A stretch of DNA of 11,010 nt from Candidatus Magasanikiibacteriota bacterium (lineage in GTDB: Bacteria > Patescibacteriota > Patescibacteriia > Magasanikbacterales > GWA2-37-8), in the NCBI GenBank assembly GCA_903853785.1, contig CAINUM010000100.1:1-11010 (forward strand), given 5' to 3'. The position numbers and the translations under genes are program-made. Positions 1-4,785 of this stretch are shown in pieces (the first letter of the stretch is position 1; every line of letters starts with the position of its first letter). The notes under the pieces are model-generated. The model saw nothing but the letters and a program-made list of their open reading frames with translations. It was not told the origin of the DNA and made no database searches.

Positions 1-641
1 TTGGTCCAGATTTACCAGGGGTTTTGACGGCATTTCCAAGTCGTGACGTCAATAATAGTTTGGTGCAATGTTTGTGTCCATGTAAACAAATGTATGTTGC
101 TGAAGCTGAAAAATTTGCCCACGTAACTTATTTTTTTAATGGGGGATATGCTCAGCATTTTTGTGATGAGGATTGGGTTAAGATCCCAACACCGATTGCA
201 GAAAATTATGAATACATTCCAGAGATGAATTCTAAAGGGATTGGCGATAAGATGGTAGATGCTATTAATTCTGGAAAATATGATTTTATAACTTGTAATT
301 TTGCCAACGCTGACATGGTCGGCCATACTGGTAATTTTAAAGCAGCGCAAGAAGCTGTAAAATCAATCGATATACAGTTGGGTAGAATTGTTGAATCTTT
401 GACAGTGAACAAGGGTCAAGGTATAATCACCGCCGACCACGGTAATATTGAAGAGATGGTTAATATACGAACTGGTGGTATAGATACGGAACATTCGTTA
501 AATCCAGTACCATGTATTGTGATCGGGTCAGAAGCAAAATCAATTCGAAAATCTGGCAAGCTTGCTGATGTCGCTCCAACTTTATTAAAAATGATGGGAC
601 TTAAAAAACCGATTGAAATGACAGGTAAATCATTAATTTAG
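1..641 (+). CDS. gpmI: Phosphoglycerate mutase (2,3-BPG-independent), C-terminal part, first tandem copy; 5' end outside window
   Basis: This is the C-terminal portion of a cofactor-independent phosphoglycerate mutase, which interconverts 3- and 2-phosphoglycerate in glycolysis in the cytosol. The frame is open from base 3, so the gene begins before the window; the in-frame TTG at 24 is not a credible start. Visible motifs are AEAEKFAHVTYFFNGG (substrate-binding Lys), NFANADMVGHTG (metal Asp and His), TADHGN (metal Asp and His), EHSLNPVP (metal His) and the family's usual end, IEMTGKSLI. All metal ligands of the C-terminal phosphatase half are kept. It diverges from the next copy: the family segment GEDR reads DEDW here, a Cys-rich CLCPCK stretch precedes the AEAEK motif, and the loop before LADVAPT is much shorter. 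The phosphoserine half cannot be seen. The stop lies one base before the next start, so translation is probably coupled. The family call is firm; whether this copy is active is unknown. Confidence 0.93.
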   Translation, partial: GPDLPGVLTAFPSRDVNNSLVQCLCPCKQMYVAEAEKFAHVTYFFNGGYAQHFCDEDWVKIPTPIAENYEYIPEMNSKGIGDKMVDAINSGKYDFITCNFANADMVGHTGNFKAAQEAVKSIDIQLGRIVESLTVNKGQGIITADHGNIEEMVNIRTGGIDTEHSLNPVPCIVIGSEAKSIRKSGKLADVAPTLLKMMGLKKPIEMTGKSLI

Positions 642-642
642 T

Positions 643-2220
643 ATGGCATATAAATTAGTAACGCTAGCAATTTTTGACGGTTTGGGAGTAGCGCCTGATT
701 CCGATGGAAACGCCATCACTCGGGCAAAAATGCCAAACCTACAAAATTATATTAAAAATTATCCTGTGATGACAGTGTTCGCTTCTGGAAATGAAGTCGG
801 GTTGTCTTTTGGTGAGATGGGGAATTCTGAGGTTGGCCATTTAAATATTGGAGCAGGAAGAGTTTATTATCAATCTTGCCCACGTATTAATAATGAAATA
901 AGTAATGGCGAATTTTTTAAGAATCCAGCTTTTTTGGAAGCTGTCGAACATGTTAAAAAAAATAAAACAAATTTACATTTGATTGGTCTGTTAGGTATTG
1001 GAAATGTTCATGCTAGCGATAGTCATTTGTATGCATTACTAGATTTTTGTGCTCAAAATAAATTAGGTGATAAAGTTTTTGTGCACGGAGTGCTGGATGG
1101 ACGTGATGCTCTTTATAATTCTGGTAAAAATTTTGTAACTGATTTGATAGAAAAAATGAAGGTAACAAAGGTGGGACAAATCGCATCACTCTCAGGACGT
1201 TTCTATGCTTTGGATCGAGACAATCGTTGGGATCGTTGTGAAAAAGCATACAATGCGATGGCTTTGGGAAAATCTGAAAGAACTAGTGAAGATCCAATTG
1301 CTGCGATCGATGCTTCATACGAACAAAAAAATTATGACGAGGAATTTATTCCAACTGTAATGGTCAAAGACGGAAAACCTTTGGGCACAATTAAAGAAAA
1401 TGATGTTGTGATATTTTTCAATTTTCGACCCGATCGTGCGCGAGAATTAACCAAAGCTTTTGTTTTGCCTGGCTTCAATAAATTTGAAAGAGAATACATC
1501 AAAAATTTATTTTTTGTGACAATGACTGAATTCGAAAAAGATTTACCGGTAGTTGTGGCGTACCCTCCAATCGTGGTTCACAATTCATTATCTGAAACTA
1601 TTAGTAAGGCAGGAAAAAAACAATTTCATGTGGCCGAAACAGAAAAATATGCGCACATCACTTTCTTTTTAAACGGTACTGTGGAAGAACCATTTGCGGG
1701 AGAAGATAGAATGATTGTGTCGTCACCAAAAGTTGCTACCTATTCTGAAGCTCCAGAAATGTCTGCAGCGGGAGTGGCCAAAGAAGCAGTGAAAGCCATT
1801 GATGGTGGTAAATATGATTTTGTAGTATTGAATTTTGCCAACCCAGATATGGTTGGTCATACAGGTGATTTGGCAGCAACTATAAAAGGATGTGAAGCAG
1901 CCGACAAAGCACTTGGAGAGGTTGTGCAACATACTTTAGCTCAAGGAGGAGCAGTAGTAATTACTGCAGACCATGGTAATGCTGAAGAAGTAATCAATCT
2001 ACAAACCGGCGAAATGGATAAAGAACATTCTACCAATCCGGTGCCATTAATAATTATTAGCAAAGAGTATGAGGGGCAAGCTGGTTTGGCTGGTGAACCT
2101 CCAGAAGGTGATTTGAGTTTGATGCATCCGGTAGGGGTGTTGGCTGATGTAGCTCCAACGGTCTTAAGTTTAATGGGCATTGAACAGCCTATAGAAATGA
2201 CTGGCACACCATTATTATAA
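643..2220 (+). CDS. gpmI: 2,3-bisphosphoglycerate-independent phosphoglycerate mutase, complete second copy
   Basis: This is a full-length GpmI of 525 aa, close to the usual 510-525. It moves phosphate between the 3- and 2-hydroxyls of glycerate through a phosphoserine and two metal ions. The residues line up with the well-studied Bacillus enzyme: Asp12 in IFDGLG, nucleophile Ser62 in GNSEVGHLNIGAGR, His123, Arg154/Asp155 in LDGRD, Arg186, Arg192, Arg262/Arg265 in FNFRPDRAREL, Lys335 in AETEKYAH, Asp402/His406 in NPDMVGH, Asp443/His444 in TADHGN, and His462 in EHSTNPVP. The alkaline-phosphatase-like half is split (about 1-75 and 315-525) around the phosphotransferase domain. A loop at about 475-497, rich in Gly, Glu and Pro, is absent from the first copy. 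The segment before His123 reads GIGNVH rather than the common SDGGVH. No Shine-Dalgarno is seen; the start one base after the upstream stop suggests coupling. Confidence 0.97.
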   Translation: MAYKLVTLAIFDGLGVAPDSDGNAITRAKMPNLQNYIKNYPVMTVFASGNEVGLSFGEMGNSEVGHLNIGAGRVYYQSCPRINNEISNGEFFKNPAFLEAVEHVKKNKTNLHLIGLLGIGNVHASDSHLYALLDFCAQNKLGDKVFVHGVLDGRDALYNSGKNFVTDLIEKMKVTKVGQIASLSGRFYALDRDNRWDRCEKAYNAMALGKSERTSEDPIAAIDASYEQKNYDEEFIPTVMVKDGKPLGTIKENDVVIFFNFRPDRARELTKAFVLPGFNKFEREYIKNLFFVTMTEFEKDLPVVVAYPPIVVHNSLSETISKAGKKQFHVAETEKYAHITFFLNGTVEEPFAGEDRMIVSSPKVATYSEAPEMSAAGVAKEAVKAIDGGKYDFVVLNFANPDMVGHTGDLAATIKGCEAADKALGEVVQHTLAQGGAVVITADHGNAEEVINLQTGEMDKEHSTNPVPLIIISKEYEGQAGLAGEPPEGDLSLMHPVGVLADVAPTVLSLMGIEQPIEMTGTPLL

Positions 2221-2234
2221 AATATTTAGAAAAC

Positions 2235-2270
2235 AAAAATCCCTGATTAATTCAGGGATTTTTTTATTTC
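2235..2270. terminator. Bidirectional intrinsic terminator between convergent genes
   Basis: A perfect 12-bp stem (2235-2246 paired with 2252-2263, core ATCCCTGA / TCAGGGAT) has a 5-base loop, TTAAT. On the + strand the 3' arm runs into a T-rich tract, so it should end the gpmI transcript. On the - strand the 3' arm runs into ATTTTTGTTTTC, so it can also end the DHH-like gene. The stop codon of that minus-strand gene (2247-2249) lies in the loop, so its last codons form one arm of its own terminator. Confidence 0.88.
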
Positions 2271-3389
2271 TTCGGTTAGTATTTTTTCCGCATCCTGCAA
2301 TGTGACATTTTCGATTGATATTTTTGATTGTTCGATAGTACCACTTGGATTATGAGGTTTTAGAAGCAATCGTGTATCCTGTCCTTTTTTAGAATGTAAG
2401 ATACCACATATAGATTTTTTACCATTCAATATTTCTTTTTCGTAAATCAATAATATCAAATCGATCTCAGGTGAATTTCCAATAAGTTCAGATATGATAT
2501 CTCTAAGATCATCTTCGGTAGCTCCACATCTTATAAAATCTTCTTTGGTAATAGTAGTCCAAGCAAAATGTTTATTTTGGTCAATTTTTATTTTAGATAA
2601 GGCGGTACCCCAAAGTTTGAGAGTGGAGAGACTTCGAGTGCGATATAAATTTTGAATAATTTTTTCTCGATTTGCACCATGATTAATTAATTCACTTGCA
2701 GCTTGTAAAGTACGTGGAGTAACATTGGTTGTTTTAAAACTATGGGTAGCAGCAATCATGCCAGTAAGTAAGGCAGTAGCGTTATCTTCGGCCAATGTTG
2801 TTTCCCAAAGTTGTTTACTAAGTTGATACACCATCTCACTGATTGAAGTGGCGTTAAGATCAACAAAATTTATTTGACCGTAGCGTTCATTCGAAGCTTG
2901 ATAATCAATATTTATGATATTAGTTCGATAAAATAAATCTGTATTATTCAAAAATATTGGTCCCAGATTTTCTAATTCAGACGTTCCTAATGTTATGATT
3001 AGGTCGTATTTATAGGCGGACTGGGCAGTGCGTATTTCGTCTTTGGTCAGCACACCATTTTTTGGTGTTAAGTATATAGAGAGCCAATTGTCTTTAATGT
3101 CGTAACTGAGACTTTCAATTTTGGCACGGGATACATCCACTTTAATTATTAATTTTTGTAAATGTTCAAGCTCTGGTTTTATGTTTTTTTGTCCAGTTAA
3201 AAAATTTAGATTTTTTGATGGTGAGAAATTTGGGCAGACAATATCGACTGATTTGTTGTTTTTTTCGAAAAATGAAAATAAGGCCAAAGCCGAGGCAGCA
3301 GCATCAGTATTTTCGTGGTTATTGAAAACTATTAAAACGTGTTTACAATTTTCAATCTCCGTTTTGATTTGTTGGATTTCATTCAACAT
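2247..3389 (-). CDS. DHH/NrnA-like family protein with degenerate active site (probable pseudoenzyme)
   Basis: The fold resembles NrnA-type DHH-DHHA1 phosphoesterases, which degrade nanoRNA and pAp using Mn ions. Landmarks can be followed, numbered from the TTG at 3395: NHENTDAAASALAL at 26-39 (motif I), DLIITLGTSELENLG at 131-145, NIDYQASNERYG at 162-173, ATSISEMVYQL, and TGMIAATHSFKTTNVTPRTL at 211-230. The chemistry is missing. The second Asp of motif I (DGD in the family) is Ala. The family Asp of LDTxD is Gly137. The DHH signature is Asp164-Tyr-Gln. The TDTG Asp is Ala216. The C-terminal GGGH substrate motif is not recognisable (HNPSGT near 348). His27 and Asp164 remain. The frame is intact over about 380 codons, so this is not a decayed pseudogene; a binding or regulatory role is inferred. 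ATG at 3389 is preferred; TTG at 3395 is an alternative start. Homology is fairly sure, loss of hydrolysis likely, function unknown. Confidence 0.8.
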   Translation of the reverse strand: MLNEIQQIKTEIENCKHVLIVFNNHENTDAAASALALFSFFEKNNKSVDIVCPNFSPSKNLNFLTGQKNIKPELEHLQKLIIKVDVSRAKIESLSYDIKDNWLSIYLTPKNGVLTKDEIRTAQSAYKYDLIITLGTSELENLGPIFLNNTDLFYRTNIINIDYQASNERYGQINFVDLNATSISEMVYQLSKQLWETTLAEDNATALLTGMIAATHSFKTTNVTPRTLQAASELINHGANREKIIQNLYRTRSLSTLKLWGTALSKIKIDQNKHFAWTTITKEDFIRCGATEDDLRDIISELIGNSPEIDLILLIYEKEILNGKKSICGILHSKKGQDTRLLLKPHNPSGTIEQSKISIENVTLQDAEKILTEEIKKSLN

Positions 3390-3401
3390 AAGCAATGGGT
3401 G

Positions 3402-3430
3402 ATATTATCAGTTAAATAAAGGGCTGTCAA
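3402..3430 (-). promoter_or_regulatory. Strong sigma-70-type promoter for the DHH-like gene
   Basis: On the minus strand there is a perfect -35 TTGACA (3430-3425), a 17-base spacer and a -10 TAATAT (3407-3402), preceded by TG plus one base as in extended -10 promoters. Transcription should begin near 3396-3393. The ATG at 3389 is then only about 4-7 bases into the mRNA, and the TTG at 3395 could be essentially the first codon. No Shine-Dalgarno fits in that space, so near-leaderless translation is inferred. Confidence 0.8.
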
Positions 3431-3472
3431 GGGTTTGAAGAGGTGGATTATTAAAAATATAAATTGACTTTG

Positions 3473-3478
3473 TATAAT
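3473..3478 (+). promoter_or_regulatory. Candidate -10 box upstream of the GC-rich cassette
   Basis: A perfect TATAAT lies 20 bases before the left inverted repeat. The best -35 at a normal distance is weak (TTAAAA, 3451-3456, spacer 16). The nearby TTGACT at 3464-3469 is only 3 bases away and cannot pair with it. If active, transcription would start near 3485 in AT-rich host-like DNA and enter the cassette, giving a leader of about 80 bases that contains the left palindrome and a hairpin. It may predate the insertion. Confidence 0.45.
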
Positions 3479-3497
3479 AATCTGGTAGTTTAGATGT

Positions 3498-3516
3498 TGA
3501 GAGGGGCCCCTCTGTC
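3498..3516 (+). repeat. Left terminal inverted repeat with 14-bp palindrome
   Basis: The core TGAGAGGGGCCCCT (3498-3511) contains most of a perfect 14-bp palindrome, AGAGGGGCCCCTCT (3500-3513), followed by GTC. The reverse complement of the core is the right repeat at 4579-4592. It marks the left switch from AT-rich to GC-rich DNA. Confidence 0.78.
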
Positions 3517-3521
3517 GATCA

Positions 3522-3544
3522 GGCTAACAGCAAGTTCGTTAGTC
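3522..3544 (+). other. Hairpin in the cassette leader, just before the ribosome binding site
   Basis: Bases 3522-3528 (GGCTAAC) pair with 3538-3544 (GTTAGTC) in a 7-bp stem with one G-U pair and a 9-base loop. The loop region holds ACAGCAAG (3527-3534), an 8-mer that recurs directly at 4573-4580 next to the right repeat. It could be a recombination-site element or an RNA structure upstream of the start codon. Confidence 0.45.
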
Positions 3545-3553
3545 GTGCTTTAC

Positions 3554-3560
3554 AGGAGGT
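3554..3560 (+). promoter_or_regulatory. Strong Shine-Dalgarno of the MBL-fold gene
   Basis: AGGAGGT lies just before the ATG at 3564, with four bases between AGGAGG and ATG. It fixes the start of this gene. It is the only clear Shine-Dalgarno before any gene start in the window; the regions before valS, the ATPase gene, tyrS and argS have none. Confidence 0.9.
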
Positions 3561-3563
3561 TCT

Positions 3564-4532
3564 ATGGAAGTAGGAATGTGGGGTACTAGAGGGTCGGTGT
3601 CTGTCTCCAGTCCGGACAAAGTTCGGTATGGTGGCAACACGACCTGCATCGAGGTGAGTTCTGATTGCATCCCGAAGGGTCACGGTTTGGCGGTTGATTG
3701 TGGTACGGGCTTGATTCCGTACACCGATTCGCTGCTGGGTCGCAAGATCTGGAATCTGGATGTGCTCATGACGCATCCTCATCACGACCATACGATGGGT
3801 CTCCCGTTGGCTGGTCATCCGTTCATTGACGCCGCGCGCATCAACGTGTGGGGCACCAACGAACACGGCATTGGGCCGAAGGAGGTGATGGGGTATCTGT
3901 TCAAGCCGCCGTTTTTTCCGGTTCACTTCGCTTCGCTGAGGCATCGGTTTTTTACCCACAATTTGGGGGTGATCGGCACGCAAGTGTTGGTCATTCATCC
4001 GGTCGGTGGGTACCAGCTTCATCAGGCGGACGTCTTCAAGCGGGCTGAGGCCACCGGGCAACAGCTCCCGTTCAAGAGCAACAAGCGGTTTCCTATCGGC
4101 GAATGTCTCGTTGTGTGGATGTACCGGACGTTGCATCCGGAGTACACCGTATCGTACCGTTTCGAAGAGCGGACGACTGGGCGTATTTTCGTGTTCCTCA
4201 CGGATCACGAGCGTACCGCCGGTTTTCCTGCGGATCTCGTACGTCACGTTCACGGGGCGCATCTGTTTGTACAAGACGGTCAGTACTCGAAAATCACGTA
4301 TGAAACGCGTACCGCTGGCTTCGGCCACGCTACGCCGGAGTACTGCGTCGAACTGGCCAATCTGAGTGAGGTGGAAGTGTTGGGTCTGACACATCACGAT
4401 CCGCGCGCCAAGGACACGATGGTGGACGAACGTCTTGCCGAAGCCAAGGCTCATGCCGAGAAGATCGGCTGTAGCCCGAAGTTCGTCGAGGCGATTTTCG
4501 CCTGTGCAGACTACCAGCGGTTGGTCGTCTAG
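3564..4532 (+). CDS. Metallo-beta-lactamase-fold metal-dependent hydrolase, cassette cargo
   Basis: A 322-aa MBL-fold protein, broadly like the COG1235/PhnP-type group of phosphodiesterase-like hydrolases. It opens with WGTRGSVS and RYGGNTTCIEV (7-31), as this group does, then DCGTGL (45-50). The metal motif is THPHHDH (70-76; His71, His73, Asp75, His76). Further likely ligands are His191 in LHPEYTVSYRF and Asp214 in LTDHE. Late motifs are FVQDGQY (235-241), GFGHAT (252-257, His255) and LTHHDP (275-280). All expected positions are present, so it is probably active with two metals; the substrate is unknown. There is no signal peptide or membrane segment, so it is cytosolic. Codon choice is GC-rich, unlike its neighbours, and a perfect Shine-Dalgarno precedes the ATG. 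It is the only gene between the inverted repeats. The antisense frame is also open for 349 codons but lacks recognisable motifs. Fold call strong; function open. Confidence 0.9.
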   Translation: MEVGMWGTRGSVSVSSPDKVRYGGNTTCIEVSSDCIPKGHGLAVDCGTGLIPYTDSLLGRKIWNLDVLMTHPHHDHTMGLPLAGHPFIDAARINVWGTNEHGIGPKEVMGYLFKPPFFPVHFASLRHRFFTHNLGVIGTQVLVIHPVGGYQLHQADVFKRAEATGQQLPFKSNKRFPIGECLVVWMYRTLHPEYTVSYRFEERTTGRIFVFLTDHERTAGFPADLVRHVHGAHLFVQDGQYSKITYETRTAGFGHATPEYCVELANLSEVEVLGLTHHDPRAKDTMVDERLAEAKAHAEKIGCSPKFVEAIFACADYQRLVV

Positions 4533-4539
4533 CACTCGA

Positions 4540-4575
4540 ACAAGCATGCGTTTCTTGTCAGTTGCCAAACTGACA
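4540..4575 (+). other. Hairpins next to the right cassette end
   Basis: A perfect 8-bp stem, TGTCAGTT (4556-4563) with AACTGACA (4568-4575), has a GCCA loop and sits just inside the right inverted repeat. A competing stem, ACAAG (4540-4544) with CTTGT (4554-4558), overlaps it. The subterminal position mirrors the left-end hairpin, consistent with a structured recombination end or a 3'-UTR structure. Confidence 0.55.
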
Positions 4576-4578
4576 GCA

Positions 4579-4592
4579 AGGGGCCCCTCTCA
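4579..4592 (-). repeat. Right terminal inverted repeat
   Basis: AGGGGCCCCTCTCA is the exact reverse complement of the left core (3498-3511). The centre GGGGCCCC is itself palindromic, as on the left. CTGTC in reverse complement (GACAG, 4572-4576) follows inward after a two-base offset. GC-rich sequence gives way to AT-rich sequence shortly beyond. Confidence 0.78.
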
Positions 4593-4600
4593 CCCCTTCG

Positions 4601-4626
4601 CTCCCATTATTTTGGGAGTTTTTTTA
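4601..4626 (+). terminator. Intrinsic terminator after the cassette
   Basis: A 6-bp stem, CTCCCA (4601-4606) with TGGGAG (4613-4618), has a 6-base loop followed by seven T. It ends transcripts leaving the MBL gene and insulates valS. It lies just outside the repeat, so it may be host or cassette DNA. Confidence 0.8.
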
Positions 4627-4629
4627 TTC

Positions 4630-4658
4630 TTGCAATTTTATCTCTATTTAGGTAAAAT
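4630..4658 (+). promoter_or_regulatory. Promoter of the valS operon
   Basis: A -35 TTGCAA (4630-4635), 17-base spacer and -10 TAAAAT (4653-4658) lie directly after the terminator T-tract. The predicted start is near 4665, giving a leader of about 120 bases before valS. This would drive valS, the ATPase gene, tyrS and argS, which follow with only short gaps. Confidence 0.6.
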
Positions 4659-4716
4659 ATTAAGGCAATTAAAAAATATAAAAAGCTACGTTAAGCAAAA
4701 TTTTGTTATAAGTTTC

Positions 4717-4765
4717 TGCGAAACTTGAAATTTCGTCGAATTTCGCAATAAAAATTGCATTTTTA
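4717..4765 (+). promoter_or_regulatory. Leader of valS with mutually exclusive hairpins (possible attenuator)
   Basis: Three pairings compete. CGAAA (4719-4723) can pair with TTTCG (4731-4735). TGCGAAA (4717-4723) can pair with TTTCGCA (4741-4747). GCAAT (4745-4749) can pair with ATTGC (4754-4758), which is followed by ATTTTTATT. The last resembles a weak terminator and shares bases with the second. No T-box motif or leader peptide was recognised. AT-rich DNA forms such pairings by chance, so this is tentative. Confidence 0.25.
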
Positions 4766-4785
4766 TTATCTCAATTCTAGAAATT

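Larger units (their letters stand above)
3498..4592. mobile_element. Putative GC-rich cassette with palindromic terminal inverted repeats, no transposase
   Basis: A 14-base sequence, TGAGAGGGGCCCCT, at 3498-3511 occurs in inverted orientation at 4579-4592, bracketing about 1.1 kb with one gene. Inward of the core the similarity continues: CTGTC follows directly on the left and after a 2-base offset on the right, and weaker matches extend further. Base composition changes abruptly at these ends: 36/60 GC at 3781-3840 against 18/60 at 6601-6660 by hand count. The gene inside has a strong Shine-Dalgarno, unlike the other genes here. No transposase or integrase is present and no target-site duplication could be identified. 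It could be a non-autonomous element moved in trans, a cassette inserted by an unknown recombinase, or a recently acquired gene with its own flanking signals. Composition and repeats are directly seen; mobility is inference. Confidence 0.62.

Noticed and set aside
24..26. TTG at 24 as the start of the first gpmI gene
   Set aside because: The frame is open to the window edge and the upstream residues look like continuing GpmI sequence, so the gene is cut by the window.
3121..3402. 93-codon plus-strand open frame opposite the DHH-like gene
   Set aside because: A shadow of the minus-strand gene: no recognisable domain and no independent start signals.
3464..3469. TTGACT as a -35 box for the TATAAT at 3473-3478
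   Set aside because: The spacer is only 3 bases, and no good -10 lies 16-18 bases downstream of it.
3519..4568. A 349-codon open frame on the minus strand spanning almost the whole GC-rich cassette, longer than the gene called there
   Set aside because: Its translation is Arg/His-rich with no recognisable motif and no ribosome binding site was noted for it. The plus strand has AGGAGGT before ATG and a full MBL motif set. Long antisense frames are expected opposite GC-rich genes.
3480..4610. Target-site duplication flanking the putative cassette
   Set aside because: Comparison of the bases just outside the two repeats shows no convincing direct duplication.
4665..4785. T-box riboswitch upstream of valS
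   Set aside because: No recognisable T-box sequence, specifier stem or strong terminator was found in the leader.
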